From positions 228,244,236 through 228,308,235 of the forward strand of contig OY821518.1 of the NCBI GenBank assembly GCA_963682025.1: DNA of 64,000 nt. The letters are read 5' to 3'. The notes below the pieces were generated by a model. The model was not told where the DNA came from. It saw only the letters and a list, made by a program, of their open reading frames with translations, and ran no database searches. Made by a program: the position numbers and the translations under genes. Below are positions 42,511 through 54,205 of this stretch, in pieces (position 1 is the first letter of the stretch; the number at the start of each line of letters is the position of its first letter). The DNA is from Cordilura impudica. Lineage: Eukaryota; Arthropoda; Insecta; Diptera; Scathophagidae.

Positions 42511-43323
42511 CTAACGACAATAGCACTACATATGCAGATTTCGTGTTACATATGGAATAAGATGAACGCAAAATACATCAAAAAACTAATATCTATTCAA
42601 ATTCTTCTTTAAATTCCCTTTGTTGGTCAATAAAAAAATTCTGCAAAAAAAGTAATGAATGAAATTTTAAACATTTTTATGCATACATACTTTTTTTTTT
42701 CAAACTAAACTTTACCGTTTGCTGTTTTGTTTTTCATCTCAAAATTGTTTTGAATTGTTAAGAGTGCTTTCGCTCAGATTCTCTGATTGCCAGTACTTAC
42801 CAAAGAGTATGCTTTTTTGATAAATATTTGAGAAAAAAGAGGTCTTCAATGTGGATTTTGTTGTTGTCCAACCTATGATTGCGTTTAAAGCTCTGTATTG
42901 AAAAGCACTTAAAAAAATAGTGCAATATTAAGTTTAAAATTTAAATTATTCTGACTTTGCTGAATTAAAATACATTGTAATTTCAGAAGAGTGGTGGGAA
43001 AATAACTTTTTTTTCACTCATATTACTTTTTGTATGATTTGATTTCAAAAAAATTTAGACAAACATAAATTACGTAAATAGGTATATTTAAGATTTTAAT
43101 TTAAATAATATATTGAAATTTTCATGGAAGAATTAAAGGCGATTTGGAATAATAACTTTGTTTTTTAAGTAAAACTAATACGCCCCTATTTTATTTATTT
43201 TTTTTTTTTTTTTGGATTTATAGATAACTGGAAAAAAATGTTCGCTTTTTACAGTTTACATTTATGATGACATACGAAATATTTTTTTCTCTTTTTTGTA
43301 GGTGTATTGGTGTTTGCACTTCC
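42511..43323. other. AT-rich intergenic stretch
   Basis: Nothing recognised. Confidence 0.4.
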
Positions 43324-43327
43324 TTAA

Positions 43328-43992
43328 GGGGTGGTAGGTTTTAAAACCTTTTTTTGCATTTCTCTTTCTGAATGCACAACATGTCAAGAGTGTTGTGTCA
43401 AAATCTTAAGTAAATTAGAGCAAAACTTAAGAAGATACAGCGTTTCCAGCAACCGGCCTCACACGGTATATAGTATATAAATCATAGTATATAAATTTGA
43501 ATTCCGTCAACATCATAGCTCAAAATCTACTTGACCGACTCTTTTGCAATTTTATACACTATATCTACACATAAATCATCACGTAACCACGAAGGGTTTT
43601 ATTTAATTCCATTTTCTTTCCCATTTTTTAACAACAAATTCCCGAAATTGTATAGCAAAAATCGTTTTTCACTTCAAAATGCTGCCAAAAAAAAAAAAAA
43701 AAGTTGAAAAAACTCTCCGTCTATACCACAGGAAACATGTCACCTTTGAAACGCGTTCCGATTTTTTTATTTCACATGATCCGGTAACGAGTTATGATGT
43801 TCACCGCAAAAAAACAACGCCTCCGGAGATTCGCTGTCACGGACTTATTTATTAAAATTTTTAATTGAAATTTTTTTCAAAGATTATTCAAATGTTATGC
43901 TGTAACGTATATATGAAATAAATAATCCAACATTATTCGTATCTTCAAAAAAGAATTATGAAAATACGATTTTTTTAACATTTAAAACCCCC
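43328..43992. mobile_element. TTAA-flanked non-autonomous element
   Basis: CTTAA|GGGGTGGTAGGTTTTAAAACC and GATTTTTTTAACATTTAAAACCCCC|TTAAG form short inverted ends inside TTAA sites, as in piggyBac or Kolobok derivatives. 665 bp, non-coding. Confidence 0.45.
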
Positions 43993-44833
43993 TTAAGAAA
44001 CTTTTAGGAACCTTGCTCTAAAACGTTTTTTTTTTTATGCTATTCTATTTTTCTACAATAAAATGGAGTTAGTTTATAGTGAACTCGGCGGGACCGGCCA
44101 AATTAGTTCCTTATAGACTAACCGTAGTATTTTTTAATTTCTCCGAAAGGTTTAAAAAGTTTTTTTTTTAGTTGAATAAGTTTATTTATTTTGGGGCATT
44201 TTAAAAAGTTATAAAACATAAATTAAATTGCTAAAAAGATACATATTAATTGTTTGTCTTAAGAAGACTAAAATTACCGAGTTTCTATCAAAATAAAATA
44301 TTTTTTTAAAATCATATAATATGAAAAACTCTTTATGTATAGAAGCAGAAAGTACAAAGCAAAGGTTGGCTACTGGCAAAGTTTTACGAAAATATACATA
44401 AAAGGACTTTTTACAAAACTTCATTTGAAAATCGAAGTTTTTGTTTTGTATTAAAATTAAATGAAAATAAAATTAAATTAAATTGAAATTAATTTTTTTT
44501 AAATATATAAAATATATGAAAATTCTGAAATGGAAAAAAAAATTTGTTTGTTAAAGTCAAAAGTTTGATATAACCACTGTTCACTATAAGAGAAGCAGTT
44601 TGTATGAAAAATGTGATTATAACTCTTGGGACCGAAGAAATTCTTCGCATTAACAAAAATTTATTACAACCAGGGTTTGTTATAAGCGAACCCCATTGTA
44701 TTACATTTTAATTATTTTGGGAATCTCCAATCCAATTGAAACTTATGATTGTTAAGTAAGAAAGAGTAAAAAAAGTGTGAGTGCATTACAACCTGAAAGC
44801 CAAAAATATAACGTGTGAAGGACGGGTAATATT
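43993..44833. other. AT-rich intergenic stretch
   Basis: No feature recognised. Confidence 0.4.
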
Positions 44834-45451
44834 ATTAAATATATTTACGCTGATCCTTGACTCACTGACTGACTTACTGAGAGACTGATTGATTCTGTAA
44901 CGCTGACCAAAATGATACGGCTCTAATTCCTAGGATTGATCTCGCCCCAACCGACACCACATTACCTTTCATATTAAAACGCCGCCAGTCTCCAGTAATT
45001 CCTGCATACGCAATTACCATAAACAAGGCTCAAGGCCAGTCATTTGATTACGTTGGCATTAATTTGGAAACCGCGGTATTTTCACACGGTCAACTGTATG
45101 TGGCTTTGTCACGATCAAAAGTTGCAAGCCAAGTTAAGATACGTATTCAATCGAACCCACAGCAAGGAAAACTATTAAATGACCAACGATATTTCACACA
45201 AAATATAGTTTTTCAAGAGATTCTAAATTGAAAAACTTTTTTGCCAAATATTTCTTATCTGTTTTGATACTTATGTATACAATTTCTACAAACACAATCT
45301 TTTTTCATATGTACATATGTAACAATATAATTTTTAATTTACTACTATAATTAAATGAATTTAATTTATTATAAATTTTTCGTGTATTTAAATTTAAACT
45401 GTTTTATTCATAATTTTTAAACGGGCGCCTAGGCGCCACACAATCAACTAG
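44834..45451 (+). mobile_element. Mini-Helitron F keeping a helicase tail
   Basis: The 5' end resembles the TC end at 41798 (TTAAATATATTTACGCTGATCC). The 3' end has a perfect 14-bp palindrome GGCGCCTAGGCGCC (45424-45437), then ACACAATCAA, then CTAG|T. Only 618 bp long. Confidence 0.75.
44905..45231 (+). pseudogene. Helitron PIF1-like helicase, C-terminal remnant
   Basis: 109 codons (the last being TGA) with [15 protein letters not shown] and [14 protein letters not shown], the last two helicase motifs of PIF1-like Helitron helicases. It opens directly downstream of the Helitron 5' end, so everything upstream (Rep and helicase motifs I-IV) has been lost by internal deletion. The remaining frame is intact to its natural stop, suggesting the deletion is not very old. 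Confidence 0.8.
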
Positions 45452-45454
45452 TAC

Positions 45455-45545
45455 AAAAGAGTTAACGAAAAAAAAATCAAAAAAAAACAAACAACTCTAC
45501 TACATCAACAATGACAGTCATATGTTCTTCAAATAGAAAAAAACT
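45455..45545. repeat. Left arm of outer inverted repeat (pair with 51325-51405)
   Basis: ACTACATCAACAATGACAGTCATATGTTCTTCAAATAGAAAAAAAC-type sequence (first 20: ACTACATCAACAATGACAGT) matches the reverse complement of 51325-51405 closely. Confidence 0.65.
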
Positions 45546-47051
45546 GCAAGTGTGTTTTGTTGACTACAAAACAAAAATAGTGTTGACAATATAACAAAAT
45601 ATGTAAAAGAAATTAGTGTTATGAAATATTTTATTTTGTTAAAAAAAAAAAAATCGCAAAATTAAAGGCTAAAATTCCATTAATAATCAAAAGGGGTTAA
45701 ATTAATTTATTTATTTATTTTTACGTTATACTACGTTACGTTATAAATAAGTAAAAGTAATTGTATATTTAAATAAAAATGCATTTGTATTATATGTTGC
45801 TGTCGTATTCAGAAAAATCAAGTAGCTGACTATACGACTTCAAATGCTGCTGGCAGCAGTCGTCTACGTGTTTCATTCATGATGTTGCATTTTTTTGCAA
45901 GCAATACTTACATATATTCTAAATAAAGAAATAATATTCTTTTCATACTGCGAAATCTATACAAATATATGTACAAATACTATATGTCAAATTTCAAATT
46001 TGCAATAATTGATACATTTTTGAAAGAAAATTGTATAATATGAAATGTCTTCAATTTATTTCATAGAAAAAAATTTTTTGAGGTGCGTGGATTTTCCATA
46101 TTTACGGTTTTACTATTTTCGTAATGAGGTTAAATGAGTTAAAAAGAATTTAAAATTTTTGAAAATATTAGGTGTGGATACTCAAGATGTAATATACGAT
46201 CGGTCTAAAACTTTTCACTTAGAGCCACAGTTAAATTCGAAACAACAAAAACCCATATATTTTGTGCGTAAAGTTTAACATTAAATGTGCTTTTCTTTAA
46301 TGTCTATATATTTTTTCTCATTCATTTCTGACCATCTTCAATGTAAATTTACCAAAGTTTTTTTTATTGCAATATGTATATAAAACTTAAAAATTTAATA
46401 TTTTTATTGTGTATTAACTTATTATTCTGCGATTTTCATTACATCACAAAATGTTACAAATTAGCACTACTTTTTCAAAAACAGAAAACTTCTAAATCAG
46501 TTTGAAAACAGTTGATCTGTAAAAACTGTGTGTGAAATTGTGTCAAATAAAATTACAAATATTAATAAATATAATAATACATATATATATATATATTTTA
46601 TTAATTTTGTTAAGAATTAGCACAAAATTGATTTTCCATTTTGCATTTCATTTATAAAGAATTCTGCCATATTTTGTTAAAGGGAAAATCCATTTTTGTT
46701 ATATTAAAAAAAACAGACTTGCATTTAATTTTTCCGTGACTGCCTCAATAATTGCGTAGATGCTAGCACAATATTTTTTCTAATTAAATATTAACCAATA
46801 TCTAACTAGAATAATGATTTATTCTGCCTAAAAAGTTTCAATTAAAAGTTATTCAGCCCAATTATGAATATTCTCAAGGAATTTCTTTCTCACGGAAAAT
46901 ACATTTCTCGAGAAAAAAATTCCTCCAATTATAAATTCCGCGTGAACAAAAAATGATTAACTGGCATCATCGTATTTCGAAGCCACTTGCTTTGCTTATT
47001 GACAATTAATTTTCTATTTTTTGTGTGTGTGCAAACGACCCTACAATAAAT
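45546..47051. other. AT-rich stretch
   Basis: Tandem TTACGTTATACTACGTTACG near 45720, a TATATA run near 46580; no gene recognised. Confidence 0.4.
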
Positions 47052-47564
47052 GACCCAATAAACATTTTTGTTTGCTATCAACTTGAGGTGCATTTGAGAT
47101 CAAATACATTTCTCAAATCTCCAACGTTAATTCTCAAATGCACCTCAATAGTCCGATTATAGTCTTCTCAACTTAAAAGGCACATTTTTTATATGGCGAT
47201 TTTCATAGTTATCAAATTGAGAAATTTGTGATTTTCAACTTGATAGCAAAGAAATATCTCCAATCGGTATCAAATGGAAGGTACGGAATTGCCATATTAA
47301 AAAAAATTATACTAATTTTAGAAATGAAAACACTGAACTTTTTTTAATGTTTCAATTTAATTTCATTATATATTTAACATTATTATGTACATATTTAACA
47401 TTAAATGTACATATTATGTACATTTTTTAAAATCTAGAATTAAAAATAAATGAACTAATTATTTGTACATTTTTTTAATATTTATATTAAATATGTCATA
47501 AATAAGAATTTAAATTGAAAAATTCGACAAAAAGCAGAAATAATTAAAAATATATCAATTAATT

Positions 47565-48163
47565 ACACAAGGGAACAATGGTTCTGTTGATTAAGAACTG
47601 AATATTGTTTTTAAGGTTATTTGGGACGCTGAATCCAAATCTGCCCTTGGTTTTTTTCTATCAGCTCGACTTTTCGAGATATACCGTTATGTTCAAAATT
47701 AAGGCGCTTCCGCTACATATATTGGAATAACTTGAAAACGGTTCACCATATTAAATTAAAAAAAAAATCCGAAACTCGCAAACAATATTCTCTTAAAGCC
47801 GTGCTTACTTTGTTTTTAAATTTTCCAAGTAGTTTTAGAGATATCGTTCAAGTTTTGAAAAAAAAATTAAAATTTTTTAAATAAAAACATTTTTTTTGTT
47901 CTTTAAAAATTGGACAAAAATCACAGTTTTGGTCTACAAACAGTTAGTTAAATATATTTCGAATAAAATGAGCTTTATTTCATTGCAATCGGTGCACAAC
48001 TTTTGATTTTGTTCACGATTTACTGAATTGATATAAATCGCGATTTCCATACAAAAATAACATTTTCTAATGTGTAAGTGTTTGTATGTAATAAGTTAGT
48101 TTTTTATGATTCTAAGAATTAAAAAAATTAAGTAATAAAAAAAGATTATTTCATTTTTATGGT
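47565..48163. repeat. Left TIR of element Q
   Basis: It matches the reverse complement of 50368-50995, for example AAACAATATTCTCTTAAAGC and TGCAATCGGTGCACAACTTT. The outermost ~100 bp are less similar than the inner part. Confidence 0.85.
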
Positions 48164-48594
48164 TGCGGTAGCAAACTCATAACGCCTATAAATTTTATTG
48201 TCCCTTTATGACACCTAGTCAGTTCACAGTCAATTAAAGAGAAAAAAGAAAAGTCCACTTGTTTTTATTGATTTGTGGTTTACCGTTGGTAACGGATGAT
48301 TTTTTAAAGGAATTTCCTTGAACACATGTGTTCATTCATAAGTGACTGTCAATAAAATTGTGGATATAATTTTTTTTGGTACTTCAGTAAAAAACTACTA
48401 AGTATTTTTATGGGTTCATTCAACCAATTTTTCTCATTCAACAAGTGTTTACGAAAGCGAAAAGTATAACGACAAAAAATATAAATCATTTTACATTGAA
48501 CATTTAATCAGTCAACACAAAAAAGTTCAATTTTGTTCCCGTGTGTTATTTATTGAAAATTGTGTTACTTTGATATATACTTCAAAATTGTGCA

Positions 48595-50286
48595 ATGGCT
48601 ACGTCAAGAAACACCTGTAAAATCAATCCCAACTATTTTTGTAACATATGTGGCGAATACACGTTTATAAAAAATAGAAAAAGTGTGTCAGATTTTATAA
48701 AAAAAATTTATTTTGACTACTTCGGATTTACCATGGAAACCCGTGACAAGTACTGGATTCCTAATACTGTATGTAAAAACTGTGTAGAGTATTTAAGGTT
48801 ATGGGCAAACAAGCAACGGACCCACTTCAAGTATAAAACACCAATGATCTGGCGGGAACCTTCGAATCATTATGATGATTGTTATTTTTGCGCTGTCAAC
48901 ATAACAGGCATTAATAAAACAAACCGGTCTAAATGGATTTATCCTAACGTGTTGTCTATTACCCAACCAGTCCTGTACTCTAGTGAGGATTCAGAACCAC
49001 AACCATCTACATCTACACACAATTTCCACGACTTACGACAAAATGTTCCTTCACCAATTTCTGAATTTGGATCAGATGACTTGCATTTAGATATTTCTTC
49101 TGAACGCGAGCAATTTAATCAGGAGGAGCTTAGTGATTTAGTGAGAGACCTTGGACTTTCTAAAAAAGCATCTGAAATTCTTGCTTCTCGATTAAAGCAA
49201 AAAAATCTGTTAACCCAAGGAACAACAATTTCATACTACCGTAACAGAGAAAAAAACTTACTTCCATTCTTTTCCGAAGACGATGAATTTGTTTATTGTT
49301 CAGATGTTCCTGGTTTAGTAACAGCGATGGGATTAGAGGAGTATGATCCAAATGACTGGCGACTATTTATAGATTCTTCTAAACGCAGCCTAAAATGTGT
49401 ACTTCTGCATAACGGTAATAAATTGGGTTCGTTGCCCATTGCACATTCAACTAAAGCTAAAGAAGAATATTCTACAATTGCCTCAGTTATAAATAAAATA
49501 AAGTACAACGAACACCGCTGGCTAATTTGTGTGGATCTAAAAATGGTGAATTTTCTTCTAGGCCAACAAGGTGGCTACACAAAATATCCGTGTTTCATTT
49601 GTTTATGGGATAGCAGAGCCAGATCTGAACACTGGAGTAAGAAAGACTGGCCTTCGAGGGAAGCTATGGTTCCAGGAAACCACAATATAGTTAATCAACC
49701 ACTTGTGCCCAGGGATCGCATAATACTGCCACCTCTCCATATCAAGCTAGGACTTATGAAACAATTTGTCAAAGCTCTCAACAAGGACGGTGATTGTTTT
49801 AGATATATCAGTAAAAAGTTCAACAATTTGAGTTCGGAGAAACTGAAAGCTGGCATTTTTGATGGCCCTCAAATCAAAAAATTAATCAATGATGAAAATT
49901 TTAGTAATTCCATGACAGATATTGAAAGAAATGCTTGGAATGAATTTGTTTGGATAGTGCGCAATTTCCTGGGAAACAAAAAGGGTGAGCACTATTCGGA
50001 CCACGTGGATAACATGTTGTCACATTTCAAGCAGCTTGGTTGTAATATGAGCATTAAGGTGCACTACCTACACAGTCATTTGGATTGTTTCCCTGAAAAT
50101 CTTGGAGACTTCAGTGAAGAACAAGGTGAACGTTTCCATCAAGATATCCGCACTATAGAGGAGCGGTACCAGGGTCACTGGGATAAGCATATGATGGCGG
50201 ACTATTGCTGGAGCATTAAAACAAATCCCTCTAAACAAGGTTATTTAAGAAAATCTTATAAAAGAAAATTTTTCGATGAGTTGTAA
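48595..50286 (+). CDS. Transposase-like protein of element Q (unassigned family)
   Basis: An intact 563-codon frame, ATG in context GTGCAATGGCTACG, located between the TIRs and therefore probably the transposase. The N-terminus has paired cysteines spaced like a ZAD-type zinc domain: CNICGE near residue 17, CKNCVEYL near 61 and CYFC near 98. A Ser/Pro/Thr linker with acidic patches follows (about 125-185). The second half holds CVDLKMVNFLLGQQGG (about 313), CFICLWDSRARSEHW (about 329), LHIKLGLMKQFVKAL (about 385) and a strongly patterned block NLGDFSEEQGERFHQDIR (about 503). These are conserved-looking blocks typical of multicopy arthropod proteins. An acidic triad is plausible but I cannot fix it. 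No stops or shifts. Confidence 0.75.
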   Translation: MATSRNTCKINPNYFCNICGEYTFIKNRKSVSDFIKKIYFDYFGFTMETRDKYWIPNTVCKNCVEYLRLWANKQRTHFKYKTPMIWREPSNHYDDCYFCAVNITGINKTNRSKWIYPNVLSITQPVLYSSEDSEPQPSTSTHNFHDLRQNVPSPISEFGSDDLHLDISSEREQFNQEELSDLVRDLGLSKKASEILASRLKQKNLLTQGTTISYYRNREKNLLPFFSEDDEFVYCSDVPGLVTAMGLEEYDPNDWRLFIDSSKRSLKCVLLHNGNKLGSLPIAHSTKAKEEYSTIASVINKIKYNEHRWLICVDLKMVNFLLGQQGGYTKYPCFICLWDSRARSEHWSKKDWPSREAMVPGNHNIVNQPLVPRDRIILPPLHIKLGLMKQFVKALNKDGDCFRYISKKFNNLSSEKLKAGIFDGPQIKKLINDENFSNSMTDIERNAWNEFVWIVRNFLGNKKGEHYSDHVDNMLSHFKQLGCNMSIKVHYLHSHLDCFPENLGDFSEEQGERFHQDIRTIEERYQGHWDKHMMADYCWSIKTNPSKQGYLRKSYKRKFFDEL

Positions 50287-50367
50287 TTACATTGTAATAT
50301 TTGTGTATTAAAATTTTTTATTTTTCTTTAAAATTCTCTTTTTGTGTTAAATTAAAAAGTATAGCTG

Positions 50368-50995
50368 ACCATAAAAATGAAATAATCTTTTTTTATTACT
50401 TAATTTTTTTAATTCTTAGAATCATAAAAAACTAACTTATTACATACAAACACTTACACATTAGAAAATGTTATTTTTGTATGGAAATCGCGATTTATAT
50501 CAATTCAGTAAATCGTGAACAAAATCAAAAGTTGTGCACCGATTGCAATGAAATAAAGCTCATTTTATTCGAAATATATTTAACTAACTGTTTGTAGACC
50601 AAAACTGTGATTTTTGTCCCATTTTTATTTTTTAGGAATTTTTAAAGAACAAAAAAAATGTTTTTTTTTAAAAAATTTTAATTTTTTTTTTTCAAAACTT
50701 GAACGATATCTCTAAAACTACTTGGAAAATTTAAGAACAAAGTAAGCACGGCTTTAAGAGAATATTGTTTGCGAGTTTCGGATTTTTTTTTTAATTTAAT
50801 ATGGTGAACCGTTTTCAAGTTATTCCAATATATGTAGCGGAAGTGCCTTAATTTTGAACATAACGGTATATCTCGAAAAGTCGAGCTGATAGAAAAAAAC
50901 CAAGTGCAGATTTGAAATCAGCGACCTCAAATTAGTAAAAATTTGCTATAAATTTCAAATCAACACAAAAAAAGTTCGATTTTGTTCCCTTGTGT
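50368..50995. repeat. Right TIR of element Q
   Basis: Inverse of the left TIR, starting 82 bp past the stop codon of the transposase-like gene. Confidence 0.85.
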
Positions 50996-51324
50996 TGTTT
51001 GTACTTTTTTGGCAGTTTTTAATTTAATTTATTATTTATGACATATTTAAATAATATCTCAAACTTAACACAAATCGTAAAGTTGAAAAAATGTTTGGTC
51101 TCAAGTGGAGAAAAGTGTTGGATATCCAATTGAGAGTAAAAATGTTTCTCAAAGGTTGGAAAAAATGTTAAGTCTCAACTTGATGTCAAGTTGAAAGCAA
51201 ACAAGGAGAAAAATTGTTCAACCCAAGTTGAGAATTACATTTCACATCAATTTGAGAACTTAACTTTTCTCCAACGTTGGAGAAATAATATTTCAATGCA
51301 TACTGGGGAATGACCGAAACTAAC

Positions 51325-51405
51325 ACATAAACAGTTTTTTTCTATTTGAAATACATATGACTGTCATTGTTGTTGTTGTAGAGTTGTTTTTTAAAATTTT
51401 TTTTT
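51325..51405. repeat. Right arm of outer inverted repeat (pair with 45455-45545)
   Basis: CATATGACTGTCATTGTTGT and GTTTTTTTCTATTTGAA mirror the left arm nearly 6 kb away. It abuts the 5' side of the Vac14 copy. Confidence 0.6.
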
Positions 51406-51552
51406 TCGTTAAACAGCAATATTTGTGAATTACCGGGTATTATTTATTATTGGTTGTCGGAAAGTGAAGTTAATTCTAAAGTGTTAACTTAAATTGTTAA
51501 AATAAACAGAAATATAGACATAAATAAAGTTAATACTTTCTACATATATATT

Positions 51553-52880
51553 AAAAAAAAGCTGATTATTTAAATGATTCAAGTGATATCGCACACAGAA
51601 TGTTTTGAGTTTATTATGAAAAATAACTGCGCAAACGTGTTGTCCAATGACTTTGCCTCCTCTCGGGATTCTAATAAAAGAAAGGGAGGTTCAATGGGTT
51701 TGGCGGCTACAAGTTTAGGTTTTGGAAAGGTAAGTAATTAATTAAATTAAAACTTCAAGTTAATTTTTGTTATTTCTTTAGGACTCTTCAAAATATGTCA
51801 GTGAATTCGTTAGTCCCATTCTCAATTGTTTAAACGATCAATATTTACGTGTCCGGTATTTTCCGTGTGATCCTTGTATAACTTGGTGGCATGTTCCTCC
51901 ATTATACCCTTCTCCGATTTATTTCCTGCTGGCGTCTTGCGACCTATTCCTGTTGGATTGTTTACTTAAAAATATTGTTATAGAATCTTCACAAACTTTC
52001 AATCTAGAAGCTTTTATACCTCTTCTTAAGGAACGCATTTATGTAAAGAATTATATTGTGCGACAATATGTTATATCCTGGATTGCGATTGTGAATGCTG
52101 TACCTGAAAATAATATGGTTATCTATTTGATATTATTTATGGACTTTTTATGATGGAAGATAATACACAAGAAATACAAATGTGTGAAACTACGCTGACA
52201 CTTTCTTAAATCGATTCGTAATGATTCCAGTTCAATGCGCATGGAAGACACTATAAATATATTGGTAATACATGCGCAATCACCAAACTTATTAAGGTAA
52301 TGCCCTGAAATTTTATTAAAAATTCTAGCTAAGAACAAAGAAAATCTTCATTGCAGAATTTTCCATTAATCCTTGTATCTATCTTTCAGTCTATTGCCAT
52401 AACATGGATACGGGAGTTTGTTTTATTATTTGGTTCGAATGTTTTAGTTTATGCCATTCTACCATGTCTGGAATATAATGTTTGTTCAAAAGAACAAAGA
52501 TCTCAGAATATTCAACAAATTGTTTTATGGAGGTATTATAACAATATCTCACACACGGTTCTGTACAAGCAAAGGTAGCAGTATTTCAATTTTCCAAATG
52601 ATGTGTATCAGTTTTGGCCGAAATTCTTATTTCACAACATTCAAAAGGTAAGCTGTATTATAATTTTTTTATATATAATTAAGTGTTATAATAAATTGTT
52701 TTCTTTAAGAAACTACTGATTTAAATAAGGCCCATTACCGGAAATTTCTATTGAGTTTAGTCAATTTATTCAGTGCTAAGTTGCGTACCACTTTGAGGGA
52801 TGTTTCGAGTGAAGAGTCAGCAGAGTTATTTAAATGTCTGTATAAATTTAAGCCCATTGTCCTGTTTGCTTTGTCTTTAT
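51553..52880 (+). pseudogene. Vac14: Vac14 (PIKfyve-complex scaffold) pseudogene, unprocessed
   Basis: Vac14 is the HEAT-repeat scaffold of the PIKfyve-Fig4 lipid-kinase complex. Its family blocks appear in order: KRKGGSMGLAATSLGFGK then DSSKYVSEFVSPILNCLND (51679-51835); LLKNIVIESSQTFNLEAF and IPLLKERIYVKN with RQYVISWIAIVNAVPENN (51953-52130); MEDNTQEIQ-like and HAQSPN-like pieces (52150-52290); SIAITWIREFVLLFGSNVL (52390-52450); and a late-protein segment, RKFLLSLVNLFS then LRTTLRDVSSEESAELFKCLYK (52735-52850). A GT-AG gap (51730-51780, GTAAGTAATT...TTTCTTTAG) lies exactly between the first two blocks, so the copy arose from genomic DNA, not cDNA. Multiple frameshifts, stops and an internal deletion inactivate it. 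Confidence 0.8.
51730..51780 (+). other. Vac14: Retained intron in the Vac14 pseudogene
   Basis: GGAAAG|GTAAGT ... TATTTCTTTAG|GACTC, 51 bp, phase-consistent with the flanking Vac14 blocks. Confidence 0.75.
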
Positions 52881-52934
52881 TTCAATATTTAATGTTTGTT
52901 TATATTTTATTTTTAATTGCTTGATTTTTAATAC

Positions 52935-52936
52935 AA

Positions 52937-52972
<36 letters not shown>
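52935..52972. repeat. (AAAT)n microsatellite
   Basis: About nine AAAT/TAAA units, possibly the tail of an old insertion. Confidence 0.85.
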
Positions 52973-53867
52973 AAATCGTGTTTCATTATAATCAAGCGTG
53001 AAATTTCGAAATTAAATTTATTTTAAAGAAAAATTGAATAGCCAAAAGATTGGTAGAAGTCAATTGCGGGCTGAATTTATGGAAAACGCAATCAATGCCT
53101 GAATTGGCTTTCATTAAAGTTATAACCGTTTTATCCCGATTTTGACCAAACGTGTATTATTTGAAAGGTATTTCTTTTTAGCCGATTTGCAGATTTACAG
53201 ATTTTAAAATTTTTTCCTTTATTTTGAGTAAATTTCATTTAAAGTTGCTACTAACACATACATAAAATTATACAATACTATACCCTGCAAACATTTTTGA
53301 GATTTTTTGGCGATTGCTTGTTTGGCGATGATTACGCGATCCTTCTCAGGGAATACGAATCGCTAACCATCGCCTACGCCTTACAACTAAGCGAAGAGTA
53401 CGCGAGCGTACACAAGTAAGTCAATTTTTTTCTAAAAACACTTAATTCTGACAACAATTTTGATGACGTTGACGATGTGAGTCGCGAACCATCGCCTACG
53501 CCTCGAAACTAAGCGATGAATACGCGAGCGTACACAAGTAACGGCAAATCTTTCTCACAATAGTCAAAATATTGTGGCATTCTTTATCGTTTTGAGATGA
53601 GTCATCAGTGTTTTTTCATAACTTTCGATAGAATTTTTCTTGTCTTGTTGTTTTGTTAAGGTAACGGGAAAATAAATATTTGGTTTCAAGGGCAATTAGC
53701 AAAATTGTCATTTAAGTTGAGCAAGTGATTTGTGAAGGGTGGGTTTATTCAAATAATTCATATAAATAATATTAAATACATCGGAAATATTAAAAGAAAT
53801 ATTTTAATAGAAGTAAAAGTTGTGATCAGTGAAAGGTGTGGTGTTTAAAAGTTATAAATTAATAAAA

Positions 53868-54110
53868 ATGTTGTCTAACAAAGCACTGCGGTTGAAAAGT
53901 AAGAGAGAAGCGTCAAAAATAATAACAAGTAATTTTAATTTAAATGCAGTTGCAAGTACTAGTGCGGAAAAAAGTGAAACCGTAAATATTTCACAAAATA
54001 GTTGTTGTTTATTAACCATATGTTGTCATTCTTATTTTCATCGCCGGCGATTCAAGAGCGATGCAAAGGCGATTGAAAACGTTTCAGGTACAAAAATGAC
54101 AATAATATAA
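53868..54110 (+). CDS. Short protein fragment encoded by element R
   Basis: 80 codons from ATG (AATAAAAATGTTGTC). The first half (LSNKALRLKSKREASK, then VASTSAEKSET) is basic then Ser/Thr-rich and looks like the N-terminus of a DNA-binding protein. It then degrades into Cys/His-rich sequence as the repeat arms begin. Most likely the first exon of the autonomous relative's transposase, left in a deletion derivative; that is an inference. I do not recognise a domain. Confidence 0.35.
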   Translation: MLSNKALRLKSKREASKIITSNFNLNAVASTSAEKSETVNISQNSCCLLTICCHSYFHRRRFKSDAKAIENVSGTKMTII

Positions 54111-54205
54111 TTAAAGCTATAAACATTCTCAAACGCCGTAAATTCGTCCACTAATCGCCGTCGAGTTATTGCTTTTAGGTACACATCGCGAATGCAAAGC
54201 GATCA

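Larger units (their letters stand above)
47565..50995 (+). mobile_element. Element Q: 3.4-kb DNA transposon with ~600-bp TIRs
   Basis: Outer ends ACACAAGGGAACAA and the inverse TTGTTCCCTTGTGT, with long inverted repeats enclosing one intact gene. No obvious target duplication. Class not assigned. Confidence 0.85.
47052..51306. mobile_element. Older inverted-repeat element split by element Q
   Basis: Left piece (47052 to about 47300) and right piece (51060-51306) are rich in the same inverted motifs, TCTCAAAT/ATTTGAGA, CAACTTGA/TCAAGTTG and CTCCAACGTT. The outer ends CCCAATAAACATT and AATGCATACTGGGG are roughly inverse. Element Q sits between them. No coding sequence of its own is left. Confidence 0.5.
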
